A stretch of DNA of 64,000 nt from Crossaster papposus (taxonomy: Eukaryota; Echinodermata; Asteroidea; Velatida; Solasteridae). Below the pieces are notes generated by a model. That model did not search any database, had not been told where the DNA came from, and saw only the letters and a list, made by a program, of their open reading frames with translations. Below, in pieces: positions 22,895 to 37,800 of the stretch. Both the position numbers and the translations under genes were made by a program. Numbering within the stretch: position 1 is the stretch's first letter; every line of letters starts with the position of its first letter. Where the stretch lies: the NCBI GenBank assembly GCA_037893245.1, contig JBAIAA010000103.1, forward strand, positions 124,001-188,000, given 5' to 3'.

Positions 22895-25800
22895 GTATGC
22901 TCATTTACACCTGTACATTGTACCTTACGAAGATTTTTTTAATATCGGAGAGTGTGGAAATAAACGAAGTGGATTTGCTTCTGGGCAATTTCACGCAAAC
23001 AGCGTGACACTTTAGAAGAGATTTTCACATTTCAAGTGCAAATAACGTGCACTACATGGTGTACGTTTATTGTTTTGAACAATTTCTACTACATGTACTA
23101 CTGTAACAACCTTTTTAAAGGTAGGATTCACCATTTGCAGATATCAAAAATATTTATTACCGAATTATTAAGAAACATCCTACTCATTTGAAAGTAAATA
23201 ATGATTCTAGGCATCTAGCAAAATGATTGCGCTAGATATCCTGTAAATCCGAAAAATAAAATTTTATAACCAAAAACTGCGATCGCCGTCTGGCGATCGC
23301 AAAAAAAATAAAATAACATAAGAATAAATGCTCGACGCTGGTTGAAAACAACGCTGTTTTTCGTGCTTTTCTCGGCATTAATGAATGTAAAACTTTAGAC
23401 AGGTCAGTTAAACGGTACATGTATTTACTATAAAATACAGCCCTCGGAAGCCACCCATTCATTATAATTCAAGCAATTACCAATGGTGTATCCTACCTTT
23501 AAAGGTCACAAAAGAAAAACAAAACAAATTTATTTTCATGTTTAAAATATGAATATTTATGAGCACGTTTACAGCGTGACGCCAAGAAGGACATCTGAGG
23601 TTTTTGTTAACCTTCCTACAGGTATGGTTTGACAGCACAAATATGCACAAATGTTCTGAGTCTATAGCCTTTTACATGTGTTCCTATGGGAAACCCAATT
23701 CCGCACAAGGCTTGACAGCCTTGCTCAGTATATGGTACATGTAAATAAGCAGTGTACAACAGTTTGCATTTTTGTATCACTGTGGAGACATGACTTTGTT
23801 CTCGTGTACAAAATGGTTAGAAAGTCGAGCACGTTTTTCAAAATGCTCCCATTTTAACCACAATTACTTTCCTTGGTTGTAATTTCGACCCAATATACCC
23901 TTTATTATACCCTAACCCAAACACTAATTCTAACCCACATCCTAATCCTAGTTTTTGAGTAATTTAAGTACAATCCAAAAATCTAATTTGTGAAATTCCT
24001 AATGGAGACCTATTCATCCATAGAAATTACCCTTTGGAGACCTTTTCATTCCTATTGTCCCCATTGTGTTCACGTCTCCAGAGGGTACCGTATTTCGCAC
24101 CAAGTACCTTGATTGAACCTATATTGATAATATGCATGGTACATGTACATGTACATGTACATGAACAGTACTATGAAACAACCTGAATCCTCTAAAATCC
24201 TCTTTTAGCCCAAGTCCCCAGTAACCTCAACCGTCCAAAATCCGTCAAAAATCACCGAGCCGACGCGCGGGATTATTTTTATCGAAACTCGATCCGTACT
24301 CGATAGTACCGGGAAGCACACCCACGCATTTCCGGGCCTTGCTCACTGCTGACAGACATTTCCGGCTTTGCTTGTGGCGTGTTTATGCGTCATCCGTTTT
24401 GAATCTAGGGAAAACTTTGCGTTTATATACGTCATCCGGCGCGAACTGGTTAAGCCTGATAAACTGGATTCTTCATATTCCTACAGGGGCCAAACCCCTA
24501 GTAACCTCAATCCTGCAAAATCCTCCGTTCCTTCAACTTCCAAATAACTTCAATCCTCCAAATTCCTGCATTTTGCAAAAAGGATTTTGGAGGATTTGGG
24601 ATGGTTAGGGTTAAAATCACACATTCAGTCAAAGTACGTCTGCTTCCAGGATGCATCTCAAATTATTTTGTTAAGAGACTTGGAATTACCTGGACAAGAA
24701 CTTTCACTTGGAATTTAACCATCCACTTGGAATTTAACTCTTATTTATTTTTTTGGCAGCATCTTGAAGGAGTCCCCAGCCGACCTTGGGGACTTGAAGC
24801 AATCGGCCAGAAAGCGTCTGAATCCTCGCCTACCTCACTACCCAAGCCTGGACTATCACTGCCTCTATGAGACCCTAGACAGCCTTATTGAGATTGTACC
24901 CAGTGTGCAGTATGGCCAATCAGGTATTAACCCTAACTTCCAACTGCCTTTTACTAAGTACTGGACTAAATCCGCCAAAATCCATCAGTTACTCTGCTTC
25001 TTATGCATGGGATAATGGAACCACCGCTTTAATAAGAGCTGATTGATGTTGATGGGCTTAAAGGGATCGTATACGTTTGGTAATTGGAACCCACTGTTTG
25101 TTTCAATCCTATATAGTTATAGATATATACCATAAAACTAACTTGTAAAAATTTCATTTCAAAAGGTGGTAGCGATTTTGAGATATTGCCGAAAATCTGG
25201 AGCGGTTATGTCCACGCAGGAAGAATAATCTGCATTGGAATACACAATCTGAGAAACGTCACTGCAGTAACGCTTCTCAGATTCAAATATGATTCAGATA
25301 TGACATGTTTGCATGTTAATTACTTCCTTGGAATTCAAATTACACAACTGAGAAAACAGGCTTTGAAATAGCTGGTTCTGTTGTAGAACAACAGAATGAT
25401 GCACACAAAATAGTTGTTTTTTCCACTTTATTCATCAAAATCAACATTTTTGTGAATGAAACCTGAATGCAGTAACAAAAATGAAAATTACGTTTTGATG
25501 AAATGTTTACTCTCTCAACGTTGAGCGAGCCATTACATGATAGTGCACAGTGCGACATACAGGTAATAAATACCCTTTTTTGTGGAGCCGGTCACATGTG
25601 ACCCGCTCTGCAAAAATGAGTCTGATGTCGGAAAATACATTTTTACATAAAGGGCTGTTTACAGTCTCGGAGGTGATTTTCTTTTTTAACAAATAATATT
25701 TTAGTTTTAAGGCATTTTGGTTTCTCCAACACCTATATTTTCAGATTTGATAGATTTAAAAGATTATTTTGATCCCTAAATTAAATTAAATACAGGTTTT

Positions 25801-28800
25801 GTCATTCTCTTACCATAGCATCTGATGAAGCACTACATTTGTAAATCTTCATTTCTCTCAAAGACATTTTAAGTATAACTGAGAAAAAGCAAATTTCCCA
25901 AAATTGTAAAACACTAATGCATTACACTACAGCGTTGTGCCATATATCAAATGAAAGCTTATTTCCTGCTTTTCCTGACCAACTGTACAATTGAAAAAAA
26001 AACATTTTTAACACATCAGACTCATTTTTGCAGAGTGGGTCACATATAGACTTCAATGTATTATGCATCATGTTATTGGCAGATCTTGGCCAGGCCATTC
26101 AGCAGTTATACGGCTGCATCCTGTGGTTCCTGGAGCCTGAAATCGTGGACACCATCCCCCACACTGTCGCCTCTACCCTGGCGATATTCCCCAATGCCCT
26201 GCAGAAAGAAACGGTGGATCTGCTCTGCACCACCTTACTGCCAATATGTCTGTGTAAGTAGATTTGTGCTGGTGCATGGTTGTACAAGAAATGCATTACC
26301 GTAAAATGAGATGGTGTTTGGCGACCCCAAAACCCGTTTCTAACGTTATAGATGGACAACCGAAGTACGTACATTTAATATAAATCCTTGCTAAATATCG
26401 CGACGCCAAAATATCATGTTTGAAAGGATTGATTCTGCAAAATAACAATTACAAAATGTTAAAGATGGCGTCGCGCGTTAAACGCATCGACTGCAGCCCT
26501 AATTTAAATGTGCCAATATATGGCACATTTAAATTAGACAATTACAGGGGTTAAGATTGCGCAAGGCATGGTGGGAAAACATGGCGCAGCAAGATCGTAG
26601 CCATGGTAATGAGGTTGGGTGTTTGGTAAACAGCATGATTATAACAGTGTGACCTCTGGATAACACATACAATCCGTATATATACCGAAGACTAAATAAT
26701 CTTCAAAATGTACACTATAAGTACTGTGGAGTTTGAGAAGCTCTCTAAACACACAAACTCACAATAACAATAAAATTGTGCATGTTTAACTGCAATTTAG
26801 AATGAGGTAGCAAATCGACTACCAAAAATCAGTGATTTTAGCAAAAACAAAAAACACCCACTTTTTTTTAGACAAGAAATCACACTTGTCATTCAATCTC
26901 ATCACCCAAATAAAAGATTTCTGAATTTTCAACTTCTTAGCCTTGTCCACTTTTGTGTAGAATTTCCCCCCTCTTCTTCTTTTGTTTTTGTTTGGTGAGA
27001 TTGGGTGGAGGAACGGGAGGGGAGGGGCGGGCGGTGCAGAAGCTGGATGAATCAGAAACGGGAAAAAGGAATCGTTATTATTACGCTACGAGCTCGCAAA
27101 TTTGGGTTTATTACTAATTGCAATTTTGTAATGTTGGTAGCTATGTATTTGTGATGTAACTCTACCTCTATGAGGGTAAATCACTGCATGGCAGTGGCCG
27201 AGCGGTTAAGAACTCGGTTTTCTGTTCCGCAGAGCGTGGGTTCGAGTCCCGATGTCGACACGTGTGTCCTTAAGCAAGGCAATTAAACCACTATTGCTTC
27301 GTCCTTCGGATGGGACGTAAAGCTGTAGGTCCCGTGCGTTGTGTAATGCACGTAAAAGAACCCAGTAACACTCTTCGCTAAGAGAAGGGGTTCGCCCCGG
27401 TGTTCCTGGCAGCGCCTCGGAATAGGCAACTAGATAGATGGCGCTTTACAAATGCATGATCATCATCATCATCATCACATGCCAATTCACTCCAGCTGTT
27501 TGCCCCAAAGGTTTATACACAGGTTTTTTTTGGGGGGTGCATCTGAAGTGTGTTGGAGGATAAACAAGTGCAAGGGTTAAGTTCTAGATTCCCAGAAATA
27601 ATGTGATTTGAGTCCCGAGTCTCGAGTCTTGAGTCCTGATTGCTGATTGTTGTAATTTTCTGTTTTGCAGCTGAGGTACAGTCTATTGACGGAGACACGT
27701 ATGCAGAAATGTCAGTGTCTGCTGTCATCATGTTGGTGTTGCAGCACTGCAAGAACAAAGGTAGGAGACATACAGTCATACATGTACTTACATGTACAAT
27801 GAACTCTGCATGGCCTGGACACTTTCCTAGCAGTAGATACACAAAATATAATGATCTGCTAAAATTGGCAATATTTACGGTCCCCGTTCCTACAAAATCC
27901 ACTTTTTTGTTTTACTTACCAAGCTATAGCTTGCGACATTAAAGACCGACAGGTATGTTGTAGATAGAGTGCATGCTTTTGATTTTTGTTGGCAAAATGT
28001 TTAGGGTGAAATAATAAACGTAGATGACACAAAATCGAAAATAATGGTGATCCCTACGACACACAGTGAACATGCAAAACCATGTTGATTTAGATGAGAT
28101 TTCAAGGTTTGCATGGCGAAAAGGCAATAAGATAAGTAGTTTGCGGTAACACCGCGCTAATACTCTTTATTAGGTGAGTGATCCCCACAATGTCCCTTCC
28201 CAGGTTGTATCGTATCATTGGGCGTGATCCCTGGCCACATGGCATTCTGGTGTTCATGACTCCTGACTAGCGCCCTCGAACAAAGATACTGACAATTGGG
28301 AGACCGCCAACATAGGACAGATAGCTCAGTTGGTAGAGCGCCGGTCCGGTATTCCGAAGGTCGCAGGTTCAAGTCTTGCCTTGCCAATTTCTTTGTTCAC
28401 TTTGAAAAGTAATACTCTTTTAGTGAGATGTGTGGTTCTGAAAAGACACCAATCGCAAAATGCCCCGGAAAATTGCATTTTATATCACAAGAAACTGCTA
28501 AAGAAAAGAAATGGTGTCATGAGAGTTGAGAGACATATACTTAGGTTTATACTAATTTTGGATTATTAAAAAAAAATATTAACTTGAATTGGACCATGAA
28601 GAAATAAGACACAGGGAGTTACAACGACCTTTGGATCAAACGTTTAGGCTCTGGTACCGCGGTCGTTAAACAACAATGGATAATTGACTGTAAACACCCC
28701 GCGGGCAATCTCGCGACCGCAGCCACACGAATTCATATGAAGCACGAAATGTGGCAGAGAAAACCCCCTCTCTTTAGTGTTTACCATTGTATTCCCGGAA

Positions 28801-31800
28801 TCTCAGGAATTCCTTTTAGGTTTCAAGGGGGGATGGGTTAGGTTACAATAGTGTTGAGTGCGTATAAGGTATTAGGGATAAGAGGGGGGTACCCCTCTGC
28901 CACATATCGTGCTGGGTATACACGAATTCGGGAAGATGTGCGCCTGCGCACTAGCGCGTACTCGCGCTAGTGCGCAGGCGCATATCAAAATAGTACGTAA
29001 GTTTCTAAAAAAAGTTCGATTTTCTTATGCAAAAAAAATAAAACGCAACACATCGCACACCGTTGAGCAATACACGAATGGGCAGACAAAAGCCTCAACG
29101 AGCAAACCCTTCCATTTCTGGCCGGCCAAACTCGGCCTTAAGTCGTCAAAATCATAAAAATATGCTACCCTACATGTATTTCTATGATTGTACTGTTCAT
29201 ATTTTAAAAGGATAACAAACGTAACTTGCAATCAGAATGTCGGATTTCGACAAAAAAAATATCGGCAGATTCAGTTTTTCAAGGCGCATCGATTTTCCAC
29301 AATGGCTCACGTGTTTTGACCGACAGAGAGCTACTGCGCATGTGAAAACTGGTTCGTTTGCTTGATAGTGAACTATTAACTATTGACCGCACAAGCAATT
29401 CGTTTCTCCAGTAAGTGGTGGCGAGTGGTACCAAACCCTGAGATGTGAGAGATCTTATCGCGGTCGTAAATCGGGAGGCCTCCATGCCTTTACCACTGGT
29501 CATCCAGGGTCGCTAATTGGTCGGTGAATACCCTGTGGGGGATTAGCGGGTCGTTCAAACTCTTATTTCTCCATGTTTTAATTTATATATTTTTGCTTTA
29601 CTTTTTGTTTATTTGTTTGAAGCTCATCACGCTCAGCTTATGGAATGCATCATGACGTATAAGAAAGAAGTGTTTAAAGTAAGTGCATTGCGATGTCACA
29701 TGAATAAAAAGATGCATTTTATATCTGTTTGCTTTCCAAAAGTTACCCAATCTCAGTGTTTGTTGAGTATCATGTGATATTTCAAACCTTGTACAAACAA
29801 ATGACGATAGGTCGATTACTTGTCGTTTTAGTACATTCATTTAAAAACTATCACTGCATGAATAAATTGACAGATGTTGCATCAGTATACGCCATTTGCA
29901 AACATAAACAAAACTACTAAATTGTTATGAATTACCTTAATTAAATGTAAGTGATTCTGTAAAAAAATTCTGTAAAAACACCGCATCAAGAAAAGTGATT
30001 TTTTTTGTATCAATTTCCAACGATTGCTCGCTAGCAATATTCTAAATTAAAAAAATTATTTTCAAACACTGTCACCGACTTATTAAATTGTTAATTCACA
30101 TTTGATTTGCTATGCTGTTATACTACATCCGTGAATGGGTGCCAGCCAACTAGTCTGGTTTCCTAACCTGATACTTACCCGGACATCTATCAATTAAATT
30201 GCGTCTGAAGGAAGTCAAGGAACCGCACAACAAAACAGAATTAAATTTTTTGGCTTTTTTCCAGCGTCTATGAACACAAAACTTGTTAAAAAGTGCAAGT
30301 GTCACATTATTTACTATAAATATGAACCATAGAAATATGAACCCCTATAAATTTGAACCCCATCTAACCAGTTCGCGCCGGATGACGTATATAAACGCAA
30401 AGTTTTTCCCAAATTCAAAACGGATGACGCATAAACACGCCAAGTTCAAGTTCGGAAATGTCTGTCAGCAGCGAGCAACCCTGGAAATGCGTGGGTGTGC
30501 TTCCCGGCACTATCGGCCTGAACACGCTTCGGATCGAGTTTGCGTTAAAATGAATCCCGCCCCACGGCTCGGTGATGTTAAAATAATCGTGGCGCGAACT
30601 GGTTAAAGAAAATTATAGCAGAAGCAAATGGTATATACTACAACAAACCATGATTGCAGTTATTAACCCTAACTCCCTCACGGCTTTTACTAGAAAGTAT
30701 CCTGAATCCGCCACAGTCCACCAATTTTGGTTTGCAAAAACTGCTGGTGTCCCGAGTCCATCAGACTCCACCAGTATGCATTCTGGAGAGATCCTGAGTT
30801 CATCATACTCCACCAGCAAAAGTTTGATGGACTGTGACGGATTCAGGATACCTAGGTGGCATACAAAAAATTGCAGTGCGTTTCTCCATAGAGTCCATCA
30901 CAGTCCATCACCTGAATTTCTGTATCCTGAATCCATCAAACTCCTGCAGTAACGCTAGGCTTAAAATCCTCAATCCATCACACTCCTCCAGTTGTTCAAT
31001 ATGGAGGTATCCGAAATGGATTTTGATGGACTCATGGTGGTTAGGGTTAATAATAACCAGGATGAATATTACATTGTCTCCTTCAAGGACATTCTGTGCA
31101 CCATAGCCTTTGGTCCTTCCTCAGCACGTGGGGCTGCATCTAACCTCCTGTTCCACTACTGGCCGTCTCTCGTACCAGCTAATGTAGAAGACAGGGACTT
31201 CTCCTACACATGTAAGCATGTACCCATTGAATGGGGCACTCTTCTTGGACCATGCTTAAGGTTTTTTCCTTGACTTTCTCAGTACAAAAAGAAGTGAAGT
31301 TGTTTATTAAAGGTAGGATACACCATGAGTGGATTTGGGGGTTTTGTACTAAATATCGTTTATCTGACCTGTCCGAAGTTTTACACTCATGGATGCCGAG
31401 AAAAGGAAGAAAAAAGGCGAATTGTTTTCAACCAGCATCGGGCATGGGTTCTTATGACCTTTTTTTTTTTTTTGCAATCGCCGTCCGACTATCAATTTTT
31501 TTTTTTAATTCATTTTTTTTGGAACAATTACAGGATATCTAGTGAAATAATTTTTCTGAATGCCTACAGTCGTTATTTACAAATAAGTAAGATATTTCTT
31601 AATAATTCGGTAGTAAATGTTTTCAAAATATGCAAATGGTGTATCCTACCTTTAACGAGTCAATTACTCTAAAATTAATTCAGATTTTGTACAACAGTTG
31701 AGGTACTTGTGCAGTTTATATTTAGGTCATACGTAAAATATAATTCGTAAGGGACACTTGACTGTAGATTTACAACATACATTGCACTTTAAAATCAAGT

Positions 31801-34800
31801 GACTGATCCAGCACATGTAGGCCACACCCCTCGGCAAATTTACCAATCACAGTGTATGATTTTAAAGTCCGCCAAATTGTTGCCATTTTGGCCGACAAAA
31901 ACTCTTCACTTTAGCACAGTTTTTGTTGATTTAACTTTTGTTTTACTTGTACGTCCCATTTCCATTACCAACCCCATATAACCCCGTATAACCCTATCTC
32001 CCTATCTCCCTACCTCATTTTTATTACACATAACCTGAATCCTGCAAAATTCTGCAATTCCAAAGTGTTTAACCCTTCTATGGTTTTACCTTTCAAAACC
32101 TTTCAAAATCTGCTTACTTGACAAAATGGCTATAAATAAGTATGAACCTTTCAAAACGCTCGAGAATGTGTTGCTACTGCACTACTACACCTTTCAATAC
32201 CTTTTGAAAGGTATTTTTTTCTCACACCAGTTTGTTCAGAAAGTTGTTTTACCTTTCAAAATCTTTCATAGGTTTCTTTTGTCAGACAGTTTTCTCACCT
32301 TTCTAAACCTTTCAGTCCAGGAAATTTGAAAGGTTTTGAAAAGTCAGACAATTCTATGGCAACTGCACTATATATAGGAGGGTTAAACTCCATGTGGCCT
32401 GAATCCTGCAAAATCCTGCAATTCCAAAGTGTCTACTTGCACTGATTCAACTTGTGTTTCCATTGCTACTGATTCAAAGTTCCAGTTGACGCGATATGGT
32501 GTTTTCTTTATTACTTTCCGTTATTTTTGTCCACAGGTTGGAAGCCCATTATGTGCCAGAGGTCCAATTGTTTATCTCCCGTTAACAATGCCGCTGTGAA
32601 GGTAGGAAGTTTCAGCCTTGGCGCTTTATACTCCAAAACTTTATATTTGGGCAGTTTCACATGCAAATGACAATAGCTGAAAAGCGAAAACAATCTATGA
32701 AAACTTTAGAACTAAAAGCATCCCAACCTCAAATATTCTTTCAAATGAAGTGGGTCAATGAGGCCTTTAACATGGATTTAAGTGGTGCGCCAGTGAAATA
32801 TAATGTGGTTAAATGTATGGTGTTTTAATTTTTGTAAACCTACAAAACAGGTTTGGGCCTGAAAGTATAGTTTTTAGTAGTCATTTTGGCATCTTGTTTT
32901 CAAAAAATGCAAGTGTTACTGTGAGGTTTTGCTATTAACGCAAAGAGAAAGGTTCATAATTTATGAAAATATTATACAGAACTTAAAATTGACCTATTCA
33001 GGCCCGTACACAAGGGGGGGGGGGGGGTGCGGGGGTGCGACATTTTCCGCGATAAATAATGGTATTTTGATGTAGAAATAACGGTACTGGCACACGAAAA
33101 TGTTTGGTCCCATTGTTGGTCCCATCAAGTACAAATAATGTGAGAGCGCCTTGAGCACCAGTCTTGGTAGATACGTGTGCTATATAAGAACTGCCTATTA
33201 TTATTATTTGTTTTTCAGATGTGCATGGACCCAGTGATAGCTGGCAAATACAGTAAACACCCTCCTCCACTGTACCTGTGTCAAGTCTGCAGTGACTATG
33301 TCAATAGGTGTGTAAGTCCCGCCCTATTGGCTAACTTATCAAACTCTTCCATCTCATTGGTCAAAAACATAACCCTAAACCTCCCTAGAGTATGGGAATT
33401 TGTATTGTATTTGGTGTTTTCAGGACTGTTGAGGTTAAAGCAAAATTAAGAGACTTCGTTCCACTTGACTACATTATCAAAAGTTTGCATTTTGTTAATT
33501 AGTACAATCTTAGATCAAAATGTAGAAACCAGCCACTTCGACTAAATTGTCCAAGTCGTGCATTTCATTGGTCAATGCGACCTTTGGTTGTGCGGCAACT
33601 CTGAAAAAAAATCTTCAAAATCACAAGGCTACGAGTGTCGTTTATCAAGCTTGATACGACAGGCACCATGACCCATCACGATTTGCTGGTAAAATAGGTC
33701 ATTTTCAGTCGCTTCGCCACAACTTAGGCTGTGTCCGAAACGGGTGTCTAGAGCTACGGCTAGGTCTATTGTCTACGGCGGCCATTTTGTAGCGCTGTCC
33801 AAAATGCCGTCTAGAGCTACAGCTATGGCTACAACGTCACCAAAATCTAGCCGTAACAGAAGTTGTCTAGCTCAGGCAAAACAAAATGGCGGCAGCACTA
33901 ACGTTAATTTTGGAGAAATTTTTTTTTCTTCAATGATAGTGCATTGAATTGAAACTAACAGATCGACAAATACGTCAATATCATCAGGTATTCCGACCGG
34001 CTGTAAACAAACATTGCGTAACATCTAGCAGACGATAATTGTTGTAAATTCTTACATCGCAATTTTGCAAACACTAATTCAAGCATCGCCTGGGGGCGCA
34101 ATAACTAGCCGTAGGCTCTACCGTAGCCACGTCCGAATTCCATTTACCTTAGCGCCTACGTAGACGTAGCTGTAGCTGTAGACGTAGACCGTAGCTCTAG
34201 ACACTCGTTTCGGACACGGCCTTACACGGCGCCATAATTTGTTGAGTAAATCACAGACTTGTGCACTGTCAAACTTTTGTGGAACTGTCGTAAGCGCAAA
34301 TATTGTGCAGCTAAAAAGTTGCGCAACTTACACAATAAATTGTTGCACAATGTGACTTGCGCCATTGCATAAGATTTAATGAAATCGGCTGGTGGTCACA
34401 TTATATCGGATTAGAAATTTTGTTCTTCTTACAATAGTTCTTCATTCTGTTGAAACGTTCTCATTCTTTTCCCAGGTGATAATTGTTCCTTCCGACTCCA
34501 CCTATATTCTCCACCGTTCACTTGATTGTTTTTTTATTACTAACTATTGTCTTATATTTGTACACATTCCCGCCGTGAATATGGCCACTGATGCCGGCAC
34601 GAAAACTCACTCACTCACTTGTTCTTTTTTTTTTTTCCCTCTTTCTTTTTTAGGGAGATGAGTGACTGCAAGCCATTTCTCAATGTTCTTCAGCCCCAGG
34701 AGGTCGTCTCAAAGATCTGTGAGAACAAGGTATGTGATTGCACGACACATCTCATGTGCTTTCCTGCCAGATACGAAAGGCTAATTCTCATTGGGTTTTC

Positions 34801-37800
34801 CATGGCACTGAAAAACACATTAGGTGATTCGCCGAGTAGGATACGCAGTGCGACTCTGTTTACTAAGCGCACAACTTTTAAGTACGCTTACATGTACATA
34901 ATGCGAAAAATGTGTGCCAGTCACTCAGGTGAATGTCACAAAGTCAGGCGTTTTCATTTTCTTGGAAGGGTATATTTAGGAGCTATTATATGTTGTATAC
35001 ATATTTGGGGGGTTTAAAATAAGGTGGAGATGGATTGTGACAAATAAAGGACATTTTGTTGTATCCTGTGTATTGCTTTATTTAATAGCCTACGAAAACA
35101 TTGTTAATTTCATGCAGTGAAATAAAGAAAAAGTACCTGTTTTTTGCAAGGAATTGGAACCTTGCCTAAGGGCAGCGAACATGAATCACTAACTGTTGGG
35201 GAAAACCCGCCTCTGAACAACATGCGACAGGAATCACCTGTGTAAATACTAGGTCCGTCCATTCATTGATTGTAATCCTCAATGGACCGATCCGGATTTG
35301 ACCATAAGCCCCGCCCACCTTAGCAATGGCATGGCGACGCCATTACCTCGGTCAAGTTGCATACGTGAACGTACGTTTGTGTATAGATATGATGTACATG
35401 TACTGTACATGTACTTACGCATACAAATATACGTGTGGGCTTGGCGTAGAACACGACGTACAACGAAAATATTGATTTAAACTTTAGGCGGGGACAAAAT
35501 TACTATCAGCAAGCTAGCGGGTGAACTAAAAGGATGACCATTATTTTAAGGAAGGGTATATACAGTACATGGAGGATGGTTAAGTTGCAGTTGGGGGAAA
35601 TAAAGCATGCATGCCATGAGTCGATGAGAGAAGAAAAACCATGTCAATTATAGACGGTGTATCTGTATGTGTTGCTTGGTAAAGTACAGGTACTGGAATA
35701 AATCGCGTATTTTGTCACGAAAGGATTAAACCACAGCCTAATTAATAGACTGCTATACATAGGCCCCTATCCTACCTTAGACTGCACTGTCCTTGACCTT
35801 GTTTATCTTCTTTACATTCCCGCCGTTCACGTCACACGAGCACTGACGAGTTCAACGGTAATTCTCATTTTCGAGATTTGTTTTGGTATTTAACGGGGAA
35901 AAATGATGCCTTGATCCGAGTACCAGCGTGTTATTTACATATTTCATGACCATTTTATGCATATTTTTGACAATTTGTTTAACTCCATACAGCCGTATTT
36001 TGATTGACAAATACGGTGCCTTTTTTAACCGAAGCCATTTGTTTGTGTACACCTTTCTAAGCACATGTGTATGGTTTGACCGAGTTAATGGCGGACCACG
36101 CCTGTAGCAAGCGTTGCTAAGTTACCTGAACGAAACTCGTAATCTTATTGGTCAATGCGCGCGTAGTGATTGACAGGCCGGATCGGTCCATTCATTCAGC
36201 CAGAACGCATCATCAGTTAGAGAGGACGTTTGATGGAGCTGCAAAGGCTCAATCTGTTTTGAAAATTGTGGAATACTAGTCTCCGAATAACGACTACATG
36301 ACTATCTAGAAATCGGTAGTCGTGACTACAAATGCATTTTAATATTGGCAACTAGTCGCAATAGTCCCACAGGCCTAGCTCGTCTAGCAGTGCTTATATC
36401 CCCTGCTCCCCAGACATGGCCCCCTGTGAGTTTTTCTGTTTCTAAAAATGAAAAATAGTCATGAAAGGCTGTCATTTTGAAAACTTAAAAGACATCCAAG
36501 CCGAATCGCAGAGAGTACCGTATGTCATCAAGACAGATGAAAAGTTGCAGTCAAGTTCCTGCAAGTTCTTTCACAAGTCCTTTCATAAACCTAGTCACAA
36601 GTCCTTTTATAAACCTAGTCACAAGTCCTTTCATAAAGCCAGTCACAAGTCCTTTCATAAAGCCAGTCACAAGTCCTTTCATAAAGCCAGTCACATGGAT
36701 AAACAATGACAAAATAATGCTTTTGTTAACAGTTCATTTAAATAGTTAGTGACTTGACATGAGACTGAAGGACTTGTGATGGACTTACAGGGACTCTAAT
36801 AGCACCTCATATATTCTGATTTTTAACCTTGTTTTTGTTTTTGTTCCCGCTCAACTCAGAACTGCTCCTCACCAGACAGAGCCGCCCTATTCACCTGCTA
36901 CTCGTCAGAGTGCACAGGCTACAAGGGAAACCGTCCCATCCGTTACTGTACCAGCTGTAACGCCTACATCCACTCCGACAGAAAGGAACACATCACTCAA
37001 GATTTTCCTCAGGATCCGCTGTCATGCGACAAGGAGACCCAGAGTTACCTCTGTGAGGCAATTATCAGGTGGGTTGACATCCTTCCCATCTCTCCTCCTC
37101 CCCTAGAAAGAACAGGTTGCTCTTCTTCTTCAACTTTAACTAAAGGGCAACCTTAACAAGTATTTATCATTACTGAAATGATAATAATTATAATAATAGT
37201 AATAATAATTATAATAATAGTAATAATAAACCAAACGTCTATATTGCCTATTTGCCTTTTGTAAATACGAGGGGTGATTGATAAGTTTGTGCCGTATTGG
37301 GCAGAAGGGGATGAGCTATACAGTTTTCACTGAATTTGTGTGCTGTTTAACTTGTTGAATGATTACACAAAGTTTGAAAGGGATCACATTATCACTTGGT
37401 CCTGCTACGCTGATCTCCTGAAACAGCTACAGGAGAAAATGATAACAATTTGGCATGGGAAGCTGCGAGGGGGGTGCTCTTCCACCAGAACAATGCTCCG
37501 GCGCACACACGTTCACAGTGGCCTCGGCTGCCATCTAAAAATCTGGATTCAAAATGTTTTGATTTGGCACTCCTCTGACCTCTTCCCGAAGTTGCCTGTC
37601 AACAGCAGTGCATATTAAACCGGCCACTTCTGGGAAAATGAGAGCTAGTCATATTGAACAATGCCAGAGTTGTATCCTGCTGCGTTGGGTGACCACAGAC
37701 TCTGAGGCAGTTTGGCCTTGAGATGTTTAACCTGATGGATCTTGCTACACTGGGCAGGCTAGACATTTTGACAAGTGGTAGAAGTTGCTGCGTTTCTAGC

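Noticed and set aside
27190..27270. tRNA-Ser or tRNA-Leu gene
   Set aside because: The class II-like head continues into a SINE body that also occurs at 49.3 kb, and there is no proper acceptor stem.
28318..28390. Functional tRNA gene
   Set aside because: Boxes A and B are present, but the anticodon and acceptor stems do not pair properly.
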